Shown here: positions 1 to 5,738 of the stretch, piece after piece
How the letters are laid out: every line of letters starts with the position of its first letter
How positions within the stretch are numbered: position 1 is the stretch's first letter
Source: Spirochaetaceae bacterium UBA6243
Lineage (GTDB): Bacteria; Spirochaetota; Spirochaetia; Treponematales; Rectinemataceae
NCBI GenBank assembly: GCA_002441395.1
Contig: DJVZ01000041.1
Coordinates: 8,946-19,829 of the forward strand
Direction of reading: 5' to 3'
DNA length: 10,884 bases
The notes under the pieces: generated by a model
What the model saw: only the letters and a program-made list of their open reading frames with translations
Database searches by the model: none
What the model was told of the DNA's origin: nothing
Translations under genes and position numbers: made by a program

Positions 1-935
1 GCTAAATTTCTGATGGCTGAAATAAGAGCCGGAGTGTTCTCTCCAATTGCGGCAAATATTTTTTTTACAGGCAAATCCGGGCCCAGACTTCTGACATCCG
101 CCATTATGTCGATATCTTTCATCCCGATGGCTTTTTCCAGCGCGAGCCGGCTTCCCGAAGCCAGGACCAGAAGCCGTGGCTTCCTGTCTTCGGCCTGCCT
201 CAATGCCGACAGGACCTGTTCGAGGTGGTTGCCGGGGAGGCCCATGGACTCGACATCGAATACCGAGAGCGCCCCAGCGGGTGGCAGGGGGGCCGAAGCG
301 CGGGAGCCGGCGAGCCGGAAGCCTTTTTCAAACGATTGGGTGAAGGCATCGAGTTCTTTTTGGCCCCTTCCTGTGCCGCGCGAAAAGAGAATGGCGGCCG
401 AAGCGGCCGCATCTTCCTTTTTTCGCAGTGAGGCGAGGCGATAGCCGGCGATGAGCCCTAGTTCGCGGTATGCCCACTCGCTGTCCCATTCGACGGAAAA
501 GAAGGAATCCGCCGGCGCGAGCAGATTGATACCCACGGTATGAGCGTCGAGCCTCGATGGGGGAAAAGTCTCCGCGACGGCCGGGCTCGTCACGAAAATC
601 TGAATGGGCGAGGCACTGCCTGCCCTCTCTGAGGCTTTCGGGCGGTTTTTATCGTCGAGAGCGTTGACGAGTGCCTCTATTCTGCCGGGCTGTAAAGGGT
701 AAGGGAGATAAGCGTCCGAATTTTTAGCGCCTTCCCTGGTGTTTATCGGTATCGGAGGGAATTCTTTTACGACTTTTGACGAGAGTTCAGGGTATACAAG
801 GGCAAAGGCCTCGTCCACCGTCGCGTGTATGGGCGCGCGGTCGCAGCCGGCCAGAAAAACAGACAGCAGCATGGCGCTCAAAATATACCATGTAAAGGTT
901 GGTCCGAAACGGAATTCTTTGCCGCCGCGCATCAT
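1..935 (-). CDS. Lipoprotein of unknown function, partial at its 3' end
   Basis: Reading the minus strand from ATG at 935 gives 311 codons with no stop before the left edge, so the C-terminus is outside the window. The N-terminus is a typical lipoprotein signal: basic residues at 3-9, a hydrophobic stretch at about 16-30, and the lipobox FLAGC with the acylated cysteine at residue 31. The relaxed lipobox suits spirochaetes. The mature part alternates predicted strands and helices (IQIFVTS near 114, AAILFSRGTG near 195, RLLVLASGS near 267), which suggests an alpha/beta ligand-binding fold of the periplasmic-binding type. That fold is inference and I do not recognise the family. Start: two ATG codons stand in tandem at 935 and 932; the only Shine-Dalgarno-like run (AAGGGA) lies about 13 nt upstream, so initiation may be weak. 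The gene is divergent from the aldolase gene. Coding is supported by the long open frame and the signal peptide placed exactly at its start. Confidence 0.85.
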   Translation of the reverse strand, partial: MMRGGKEFRFGPTFTWYILSAMLLSVFLAGCDRAPIHATVDEAFALVYPELSSKVVKEFPPIPINTREGAKNSDAYLPYPLQPGRIEALVNALDDKNRPKASERAGSASPIQIFVTSPAVAETFPPSRLDAHTVGINLLAPADSFFSVEWDSEWAYRELGLIAGYRLASLRKKEDAAASAAILFSRGTGRGQKELDAFTQSFEKGFRLAGSRASAPLPPAGALSVFDVESMGLPGNHLEQVLSALRQAEDRKPRLLVLASGSRLALEKAIGMKDIDIMADVRSLGPDLPVKKIFAAIGENTPALISAIRNL

Positions 936-960
936 TTTTGCACCATATTCCCTTAACCCG

Positions 961-989
961 TTGCATAATCGCATGATTCTTTATATAAC
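961..989 (+). promoter_or_regulatory. Candidate sigma70 promoter for fba
   Basis: TTGCAT (961-966) and TATAAC (984-989) are separated by 17 bp, and transcription would start near 996, about 41 nt before the aldolase ATG. The -10 box matches the consensus at five of six positions; the -35 box only at three. It overlaps the divergent promoter of the lipoprotein gene. Confidence 0.4.
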
Positions 990-1008
990 GACAATAACCT
1001 ACGGTAAA
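980..1008 (-). promoter_or_regulatory. Candidate sigma70 promoter for the lipoprotein gene
   Basis: On the minus strand TTTACC (1008-1003) and TATAAA (985-980) are separated by 17 bp. Transcription would start near 973, leaving a leader of about 38 nt before ATG 935. The -10 box uses the same TTATATAA palindrome (981-988) as the divergent aldolase promoter. This is a pattern match only. Confidence 0.45.
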
Positions 1009-1036
1009 AATAAATTGTAGGTTGTCGGAGGAATTC

Positions 1037-2035
1037 ATGACCAGTTATAAAGAGCTTGGACTTGTCAACAGCCTTGAGATTTTCCGCAAGGCGATGAAAG
1101 GCGGCTATGCCATTCCCGCCTATAATTTCAACAACATGGAGCAACTGCAGGCGATCATTCAGGCATGTGTCGAGACAAAAAGCCCCGTGATTCTGCAGGT
1201 CTCTTCGGGCGCGCGCAAATACGCGAACGCGACGCTCCTGCGATATATGGCAAAAGGCGCGGTCGAATATTCGAAGGAGCTTGGATACGCGATCCCCATC
1301 GTCCTGCACCTCGATCATGGCGACAGCTTCGAACTCTGCGTGGATTGCATCGAAAACGGTTTTTCTTCAGTGATGATCGACGGGTCGCATCTCCCCTATG
1401 ATGAGAATGTCGCGCTCACAAAGAAAGTTGTCGAATTTGCCCACGCCCAGAAGGACTATGTCACCGTCGAGGGTGAGCTCGGCGTGCTCGCGGGCATCGA
1501 AGACGCGGTATCCGCGGAGATGAGCCACTACACCCGCCCCGAGGAAGTCGAGGATTTCGTCAAGAAAACCGGAGTGGACAGCCTCGCCATTTCCATCGGC
1601 ACGAGCCACGGGCGCGCGAAGTTCAAACCGGAGCAGTGCACGCGCACCGCTGATGGCGTACTCCTTCCACCCCCGCTCCGCTTCGACATTCTCGAAGAAG
1701 TGCAGAAACGAATCCCCGGATTCCCCATCGTGTTGCATGGATCGTCGTCGGTGCCCGTGGAGTACGTGCGGACAATCGAACAGTACGGCGGCAAGCTTCC
1801 CGATTCCGTAGGCATCCCCGAGGAACAGCTCCGGAAAGCGGCCCGCAGCGCGGTGTGCAAGATCAATATCGATTCCGACGGCCGCCTGGCCATGACCGCC
1901 ATGGTGCGCAAAGTGCTCTCTGAGCATCCGGAAGAATTCGATCCGCGCAAGTACCTTGGGCCGGCACGCGATGAGCTCAAAAAGCTCTATATGCATAAGA
2001 ACATCGAGGTGCTTGGTTCGGCGAACCACGCATGA
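1037..2035 (+). CDS. fba: Class II fructose-bisphosphate aldolase
   Basis: Zinc-dependent aldolase that reversibly cleaves fructose 1,6-bisphosphate into glyceraldehyde 3-phosphate and dihydroxyacetone phosphate in cytoplasmic glycolysis. The 332-residue protein has the class II landmarks: PAYNFNN (27-33), the catalytic and metal-binding block HLDHG (91-95, with Asp93 and His94), VEGELG (144-149), GTSHG (188-192, His191), LHGSSS (233-238, His234) and the phosphate-binding NIDSD (277-281). Expected active-site residues are all present and the length fits the roughly 330-residue bacterial subgroup rather than the 359-residue E. coli type. Start: an in-frame TTG lies at 1022, but ATG 1037 has GGAGG at 1027-1031 with a 5-nt spacer, so ATG 1037 is preferred. 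It appears monocistronic: its own promoter lies upstream, and a hairpin plus a new promoter separate it from infC. A related tagatose-bisphosphate aldolase activity cannot be excluded from sequence alone. Confidence 0.96.
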   Translation: MTSYKELGLVNSLEIFRKAMKGGYAIPAYNFNNMEQLQAIIQACVETKSPVILQVSSGARKYANATLLRYMAKGAVEYSKELGYAIPIVLHLDHGDSFELCVDCIENGFSSVMIDGSHLPYDENVALTKKVVEFAHAQKDYVTVEGELGVLAGIEDAVSAEMSHYTRPEEVEDFVKKTGVDSLAISIGTSHGRAKFKPEQCTRTADGVLLPPPLRFDILEEVQKRIPGFPIVLHGSSSVPVEYVRTIEQYGGKLPDSVGIPEEQLRKAARSAVCKINIDSDGRLAMTAMVRKVLSEHPEEFDPRKYLGPARDELKKLYMHKNIEVLGSANHA

Positions 2036-2039
2036 ACGG

Positions 2040-2061
2040 CGGCACGCTTTTTTGCGTGCTG
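2040..2061 (+). terminator. Hairpin after fba with a T6 loop; possible terminator
   Basis: The arms 2040-2047 and 2054-2061 pair over 8 bp (one G-T wobble) around a loop of six T. It starts 5 nt after the aldolase stop. No T-run follows the 3' arm, so it is not a standard intrinsic terminator and may instead be an mRNA-stabilising 3' end. Confidence 0.4.
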
Positions 2062-2080
2062 GTGCGATATTTGTAAATAA

Positions 2081-2110
2081 CATTCCTGCGGGGCTTTACC
2101 TCTAGGAATG
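2081..2110. repeat. Perfect 7-bp inverted repeat around the -35 box of the infC promoter
   Basis: CATTCCT (2081-2087) and AGGAATG (2104-2110) are perfect inverted copies with a 16-bp spacer that contains the candidate -35 box TTTACC (2095-2100). It could be an operator or chance. Confidence 0.5.
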
Positions 2111-2123
2111 AGTATGGTAATAT
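2095..2123 (+). promoter_or_regulatory. Candidate extended -10 promoter for the infC operon
   Basis: TTTACC (2095-2100) and TAATAT (2118-2123) are 17 bp apart, and TG at 2115-2116 gives an extended -10 element (TGGTAATAT). Transcription would start near 2130, giving an infC leader of about 87 nt. Confidence 0.5.
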
Positions 2124-2128
2124 ACGCC

Positions 2129-2173
2129 GCGCCTTTGAGCTGTCGGAATGACAGAAGGGTGATGGGCGCTTTT
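2129..2173 (+). promoter_or_regulatory. Possible attenuator in the infC leader
   Basis: An outer stem pairs GCGCC (2129-2133) with GGCGC (2165-2169) and encloses a perfect inner hairpin, CTGTC/GACAG (2140-2144 and 2150-2154). TTTTCTT follows at once (2170-2176), the layout of an intrinsic terminator. IF3-L35-L20 leaders are controlled by attenuation in Bacillus and by translational repression in E. coli, so a regulatory hairpin fits. The outer stem is only 5 bp and its 5' arm lies at the predicted transcription start, so the structure is uncertain. Confidence 0.3.
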
Positions 2174-2200
2174 CTTCCCCCGTTAAGAAGAGCAGCCCCA

Positions 2201-2215
2201 TGGCAGAGGAGGCCA
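2201..2215 (+). promoter_or_regulatory. infC ribosome binding site inside a small hairpin loop
   Basis: TGGC (2201-2204) and GCCA (2212-2215) can pair and present AGAGGAG (2205-2211) as a 7-nt loop, just ahead of the TTG start. The stem is only 4 bp. The ribosome binding site itself is strong and decides the non-ATG start. Confidence 0.45.
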
Positions 2216-2216
2216 G

Positions 2217-2789
2217 TTGGCAGAGAAAGATTTGCGGATCAACGAGCAGATCCGTGTGCGTGAAGTGCGTCTGATCGATGAGCATGGAGAACAGAGAGGG
2301 ATTGTTTCCACTCTCGAGGCATTGCGTATCGCAAGGGAAGCAGGGCTTGATCTTGTCGAAGTTGCGCCGCAATCGGTTCCACCTGTATGTAGGCTGCTCA
2401 ATTATGGCAAGTTCAAATTTGAGCAGGAAAAGAAAGTAAAAGATGCAAAAAAGCGATCCAAGGTCACAGAACTCAAGGAAATCCGCATGCAGCCTAAAAT
2501 TGCCGAGCACGATCTCGACTTTAAGGCGAATCACGTGCGGTCCTTCCTCGACGAGGGTAATAAAGTCAAGGTTACCATCCGGTTCCGCGGCCGGGAGCTC
2601 GCGCATACGGAAATAGGCGAGGAAATCCTTCAAAGAATTCTCGCAAAACTGGAAAACTCATTTGTGCTTGAGCGCCCGCCTTCAATGGAAGGCCGATTCA
2701 TGTCGATGGTGCTCCAGCCCAAAGCAGGCGCTGCGAAAAAACAGCCGGAGGGCGATACCGCAACGACCGCCCCGGGATCAGAACACTGA
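2217..2789 (+). CDS. infC: Translation initiation factor IF-3
   Basis: IF3 binds the 30S subunit, prevents premature 50S joining and checks start codon and initiator tRNA pairing. The 190-residue protein has the N-terminal domain (about 1-75) with RINEQIRVREVRLI (7-20) and YGKFKFEQEKK (63-73), a basic linker (72-85), and the C-terminal domain opening with KEIRMQPKI (87-95) and running to about 168. A 20-residue acidic and threonine-rich tail follows. Start: TTG 2217 is preceded by GAGGAGG (2206-2212) with a 4-nt spacer. The in-frame stretch back to the stop at 2184-2186 holds no ATG or GTG, and the first internal ATG would remove most of the N-terminal domain, so initiation must be at a weak codon. 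In E. coli infC the AUU start is the basis of IF3 autorepression; the TTG here may play that role. First gene of the operon, 22 bp before rpmI. Confidence 0.97.
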   Translation: MAEKDLRINEQIRVREVRLIDEHGEQRGIVSTLEALRIAREAGLDLVEVAPQSVPPVCRLLNYGKFKFEQEKKVKDAKKRSKVTELKEIRMQPKIAEHDLDFKANHVRSFLDEGNKVKVTIRFRGRELAHTEIGEEILQRILAKLENSFVLERPPSMEGRFMSMVLQPKAGAAKKQPEGDTATTAPGSEH

Positions 2790-2811
2790 TGCAAGAGAAG
2801 GATGGTGGATC

Positions 2812-3012
2812 ATGCCCAAGATGAAGACCAAGAAAGCCGCGGCCAAGCGCTATACGCTGACGGCGGGCGGCAAGATAAAATACAAGAAAATGAACTTGCG
2901 GCACATTCTCACAAAAAAGACAACCAAGCGCAAGAGAAACCTGAGAAAAGCCGGATTCCTCGATGCGGGTCCCGTGTATCAGATCAGGAAGAAGCTTCTT
3001 CCCTATGGTTGA
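2812..3012 (+). CDS. rpmI: 50S ribosomal protein L35
   Basis: A 66-residue, very basic protein of the large ribosomal subunit. It begins with the family signature PKMKTKKAAAKRY (2-14), continues with a Thr-Gly-Gly segment and HILTKKTTKRKRNLRK (31-46), and ends with the hydrophobic tail QIRKKLLPYG. Length and motifs match the bacterial family (about 65 residues). Start: ATG 2812 gives the canonical MPKMKT start with AAGGA at 2798-2802; the same frame is open further upstream, but that part overlaps infC in another frame and is not coding. The gene sits between infC (22 bp upstream) and rplT (24 bp downstream), the classic order, so expression is probably coordinated through L20-type autocontrol seen in other bacteria. 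Confidence 0.98.
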   Translation: MPKMKTKKAAAKRYTLTAGGKIKYKKMNLRHILTKKTTKRKRNLRKAGFLDAGPVYQIRKKLLPYG

Positions 3013-3036
3013 GAGAGAACTTGGAGGAAACAGGCT

Positions 3037-3396
3037 ATGCCTAGAGCAGTAGACGGAACCAGAAGAAAAGATCATCGCAAGAAGATACTCAAAATTGCCA
3101 AAGGCTATTGGGGCCGGCGGCATTCAAACTATAAGGTTGCCAAGGACGCGGTCGCGAAAGCGCTCTCCGATGCCTATAAGGACAGACGCGACAAAAAGGG
3201 CGTCTATCGAAGACTCTGGATCGCGCGCATCAACGCCGCATGCCGCATGAGAGACCTCAGCTACAGTCGTTTCATTGAAGGTCTCGCGAAGGCCGAAGTG
3301 AAGATCGACCGCAAGATGCTCGCCGACATCGCCGTGCGCGATCCGGCGGCCTTCGATGTCATCGTGGAGAAGGCAAAGGCGGCCCTTCAGGGGTGA
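3037..3396 (+). CDS. rplT: 50S ribosomal protein L20
   Basis: Large-subunit assembly protein that binds 23S rRNA early and, in E. coli and Bacillus, represses its own operon. The 119-residue protein shows the long basic N-terminal helix region RKKILKIAKGYWGRRHSNYKVA (14-35) and the conserved globular part with RDRR-like and LWIARINAACR (60-70), SYSRFIEGL (75-83) and IDRKMLADIAV (90-100). It ends KAKAALQG as usual. Start: ATG 3037 follows GGAGGA (3023-3028) with an 8-nt spacer. Its stop (3394-3396) is only 3 nt before the ATG of the coiled-coil gene, whose ribosome binding site (AGGGGTGA) overlaps the end of rplT, so those two genes are likely translationally coupled. Confidence 0.98.
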   Translation: MPRAVDGTRRKDHRKKILKIAKGYWGRRHSNYKVAKDAVAKALSDAYKDRRDKKGVYRRLWIARINAACRMRDLSYSRFIEGLAKAEVKIDRKMLADIAVRDPAAFDVIVEKAKAALQG

Positions 3397-3399
3397 TAT

Positions 3400-4128
3400 A
3401 TGCTGAATCTTGAGCAGGTCCGGGCGCTTGAAGCGCGGGTTGAAAAAGCGGTCGTTCTCATAACGAAGCTTCGACAGGAAAACGCAGACCAGGAGAGGCG
3501 TCTCGCGGATGCCGCAAAATCCGAGGAGCTGCTCAAGAGTCAGAATGCCGAGCTTGAGCGCCAGCTCGCGGTGCAGGCGCGCGCGGTGACTGAGAATTCT
3601 TCGCGCCTCGAGGGCCTTGTCGCCCGAGCGAAAGAGGCAGAAGAGAAAGCCGCGCAGGCCGAGCTCAGGGCGGCAGAGGCCGAAGAGCGGGCCGCCGCGA
3701 TGGAGCGCAAGGCGCAGGCGGCCGATGACGAAATCGCTCATTACCGGGAGCGCGCCCTCACCGCGGAGCGTCGGGTTGCGGATCTGGAATCCAAGGCTGA
3801 AGAGTTAAAGTCCGAGCAGGACCGGATAGAGCAGGGGCTGATCCAGGCGCTTTCAAAACTCGACTCGTTCGAGGATATGGTGCTGGAAATGTCGCTTGGC
3901 TCGAATTCTGAGTCGGCGGAACTTCCTGCTCAGGAACAAGAAACGGCATCGCGTGCACCGGAGGAAACCCGACTCGGCCAGCAGCCGCCTGGTCGCAAAG
4001 CGCAAGATACATCCGAATCGGATCAGGGAGGGGGAAGTGTCCAAGAGCCGGACGAGAATTCGCAGCCGGATCTTGAATCCCAGGATGCCCCCTTTCGCGG
4101 AGGCGAAAATGAGCTCGATATCTTCTAA
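3400..4128 (+). CDS. Coiled-coil protein, probable cell-division partner of ZapA
   Basis: A 242-residue protein of unknown biochemical role. Residues 1 to about 160 form an almost unbroken heptad pattern rich in Ala, Glu, Arg and Gln, with no signal peptide or membrane segment, so it should be a long cytoplasmic parallel or antiparallel coiled coil. Residues 165-235 are a low-complexity acidic linker (Glu, Gln, Ser, Pro, Asp) likely to be disordered. The protein closes with the short hydrophobic-acidic peptide GGENELDIF, which looks like a docking motif. It starts 3 nt after the rplT stop and overlaps zapA by 20 nt; the zapA ribosome binding site is written inside its codons for the GGE residues. 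That coupling suggests stoichiometric expression with ZapA and a division role, comparable with ZapB-like coiled-coil proteins. From memory, spirochaete genomes carry a similar gene here, but I cannot verify that. Confidence 0.85.
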   Translation: MLNLEQVRALEARVEKAVVLITKLRQENADQERRLADAAKSEELLKSQNAELERQLAVQARAVTENSSRLEGLVARAKEAEEKAAQAELRAAEAEERAAAMERKAQAADDEIAHYRERALTAERRVADLESKAEELKSEQDRIEQGLIQALSKLDSFEDMVLEMSLGSNSESAELPAQEQETASRAPEETRLGQQPPGRKAQDTSESDQGGGSVQEPDENSQPDLESQDAPFRGGENELDIF

Positions 4129-4504
4129 TCAGCCCATGCATATCGAGATTCTCGGCCAGTCTTTTTCAATAAAGACTGATGACAGCCCCGAATATATCCA
4201 GAATTTGGTCGATGAGCTCAAACAGCGGTATGCGCGCATTTCGTCCCGAATGAATGTTGCGGACCCCTTACGCGTCGCGATTTTGGCGGGACTTTTTCTG
4301 CTCGATGACGTAAAGAAAATGCAAAATCAGACGCTCCCCGGCAGAGGTGGACGAGCAGCGGCGAACGGTTCGCCGGCCGGGCACGCTTCGAATACATCCA
4401 GGACGGGCAATGAGTCTGGCAACCCACAGCCGTCGAATGTGAATTTCGATGAGGAGCAAATTCTTGCACAGTTGGATAAAAGGCTTGGGGAGCTTGGCCT
4501 CTGA
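4109..4504 (+). CDS. zapA: Cell division protein ZapA
   Basis: ZapA binds FtsZ filaments and bundles them in the division ring. The 131-residue protein has the ZapA N-terminal head: MHIEILGQSFSIKTDDSPEY (10-29), then the helix LVDELKQRYARISSRM (33-48) and DPLRVAILAGLFLLDDVKKM (52-71), the family's characteristic dimerisation region. A Gly/Ser/Asn-rich linker (about 75-112) is longer than usual, and a C-terminal helix (EEQILAQLDKRLGELGL) completes the coiled coil. Start: ATG 4109 has GGAGG at 4099-4103 with a 5-nt spacer, lying within the upstream coiled-coil gene; a second in-frame ATG at 4136 would begin at MHIEIL, nearer the usual family start, but lacks a good ribosome binding site. The reading frame is open upstream of 4109 but that is a shadow. 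Last gene of the infC operon: an intrinsic terminator overlaps its stop codon. Confidence 0.92.
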   Translation: MSSISSNQPMHIEILGQSFSIKTDDSPEYIQNLVDELKQRYARISSRMNVADPLRVAILAGLFLLDDVKKMQNQTLPGRGGRAAANGSPAGHASNTSRTGNESGNPQPSNVNFDEEQILAQLDKRLGELGL

Positions 4505-4523
4505 GAGCCGGGCCAGCTTTTTT
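4491..4523 (+). terminator. Intrinsic terminator of the infC-zapA operon
   Basis: The arms AGCTTGGCC (4491-4499) and GGCCAGCT (4511-4518) pair with one bulged T, followed by a run of six T (4518-4523). The 5' arm lies inside the last zapA codons and the stop codon sits in the loop, so the terminator is fused to the gene end. Confidence 0.8.
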
Positions 4524-4577
4524 GTATAGTTTTTATTCCGGATTATTCAATTATCATGCCATGCGAGGAGACAATCA

Positions 4578-4772
4578 ATGATAATGCCGCTTGAATCTCT
4601 AATCAATTTTTCAGGAAATGCATACGAGCTTGCTGCCGCGGTCTCAATGCGCGCGTATCAGCTTGCGGTATTGCGGACACCGGAAGTAGAGAAAAATAAC
4701 GGCAAAGTCGTTTCCATGGCTACTCAGGAAATTCTTGATAAGACCATTGGCTACAAACTCATTGCCGGTTGA
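4578..4772 (+). CDS. rpoZ: Short RNA polymerase omega-like subunit
   Basis: Omega assists folding and assembly of the beta' subunit of RNA polymerase. The 64-residue protein follows the omega pattern: the GN-x-[YF]-E/DL helix start (SGNAYELAAAVSMRAYQLAVLR, 12-33), a short acidic turn (PEVEKNNG) and the second conserved helix (KVVSMATQEILDKTIGY, 43-59), equivalent to the TTVIALREI region of E. coli omega. It is shorter than E. coli omega (91 residues), lacking the C-terminal tail. Start: ATG 4578 with GAGGAG at 4565-4570 and a 7-nt spacer; a second ATG three codons in (4584) is less favoured. No strong promoter is obvious in the 73 bp after the zapA terminator; the T-rich sequence 4522-4557 offers only weak -35/-10 matches. 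The gene overlaps the start of miaA, implying joint translation. The family call is by motif and could be weaker than it looks, given the small size. Confidence 0.75.
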   Translation: MIMPLESLINFSGNAYELAAAVSMRAYQLAVLRTPEVEKNNGKVVSMATQEILDKTIGYKLIAG

Positions 4773-5712
4773 TGCGGTCATCCTTGCAGGACCAACCGCG
4801 TCGGGGAAAACCGACCTTTTAGACGCTGTCTTTGGCGCAGGGACCTCCACATGGGTTCCCCGTCTGCGCGACGCGTGGCAGACCGACTTTTCTTCTGCCG
4901 AGATCATTTCCGCGGACTCGATGCAGGCCTACCGGGGTATGGATATTGGTACTGCGAAACCCTCCAAAGATCTTTTGAGTCGTCTTCCTCATCATCTGAT
5001 TGACATAAAAAATCCCGATGAACAATACACCGCAGGGGAGTTTGTGATGCGCGCCGACGCGCTGTCCTCAGAACTCTCTGGGCGGGGCGTTCTGCCGATC
5101 ATAAGCGGCGGCACAGGTTTTTACCTCATGAACTATATCTGCGGCCTGCCGGCATCGCCTCCCAGCTCGCCGGAAATTCGTGCGCAGGTTGCCGCCGATC
5201 TGAAGCGACTTGGCCCCGCCGCGTTGAGAGCGGAGCTTGAAGAGGCGGACCCCGCGACGGCCTCCAGAATTCACGAACACGACCTCTACCGGCTCACCCG
5301 TGCGGTAGAGATACTGCGGACCTCGGGCGAGGCACCGAGCCGATTTGCCCCTCCAAAAATGGTTCGGCCGGGTAAACGCTTTCTCATTTTGGGCGTCTCA
5401 AGGACCCGCGAGGTATTGCACGCTCGGATTCATGCCAGAGTCGAAGCCATGATGCGCGCAGGGCTTGCGCACGAAGTGGAAACCCTTGTATCGCGCGGTT
5501 TCGGGCCGGAAGATGCCGGTATGCAGGCGATCGGGTACCGCGAGTTTTTTGAATTGGCAGGAAGCTCCTCCGAAACGATCGCAGAGGCAATAGAACTGCA
5601 TACTCACCAATATGCAAAACGTCAGATGACTTTTTTCCGTGCCTTGCCTGGCTTGCGGTGGATCGATCCCGATCCGGAGCATTTGTTTCATGCCTTGACG
5701 AATTTTGCCTGA
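4735..5712 (+). CDS. miaA: tRNA dimethylallyltransferase MiaA
   Basis: Transfers a dimethylallyl group from DMAPP to N6 of adenosine 37 in tRNAs reading codons that begin with U, helping accurate decoding. The product (325 residues from TTG 4735) shows the P-loop GPTASGKT (19-26), ADSMQAYRGMDIGTAKP (60-76), SGGTGFY (124-130), AIGYREF (265-271) and YAKRQMTFFR (293-302). Oddities: 29 residues separate the P-loop from EIISADS, where the family usually has about 12, so there is an insertion of roughly 17; and the last motif has TFFR where TWFR is common. Start: there is no in-frame ATG near the N-terminus. TTG 4735 has AGGAA at 4726-4730 and overlaps rpoZ by 38 nt; TTG 4747 and TTG 4762 are alternatives that still precede the P-loop. 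The overlap with rpoZ points to one transcript. Confidence 0.95.
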   Translation: MIRPLATNSLPVDAVILAGPTASGKTDLLDAVFGAGTSTWVPRLRDAWQTDFSSAEIISADSMQAYRGMDIGTAKPSKDLLSRLPHHLIDIKNPDEQYTAGEFVMRADALSSELSGRGVLPIISGGTGFYLMNYICGLPASPPSSPEIRAQVAADLKRLGPAALRAELEEADPATASRIHEHDLYRLTRAVEILRTSGEAPSRFAPPKMVRPGKRFLILGVSRTREVLHARIHARVEAMMRAGLAHEVETLVSRGFGPEDAGMQAIGYREFFELAGSSSETIAEAIELHTHQYAKRQMTFFRALPGLRWIDPDPEHLFHALTNFA

Positions 5713-5738
5713 ACAAACGAAAGCCCTCCTCCTTTCTC

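Noticed and set aside
13..444. Plus-strand ORF of 143 codons
   Set aside because: It is antisense to the lipoprotein gene, which has a longer frame, a signal peptide and no break; the product of this ORF is Ser/Arg-rich with no family features.
739..1020. Plus-strand ORF of 93 codons before fba
   Set aside because: It overlaps the lipoprotein start and the divergent promoter region, lacks a ribosome binding site, and has no recognisable motif.
1367..2083. Minus-strand ORF of 238 codons
   Set aside because: It lies almost wholly opposite the aldolase gene and has the His/Arg/Ala-rich composition typical of antisense frames in GC-rich genes.
2200..2274. Short ATG frame overlapping the infC start
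   Set aside because: ATG 2200 opens a 24-codon frame out of phase with infC, but it has no ribosome binding site of its own; a regulatory upstream ORF is conceivable but unsupported.
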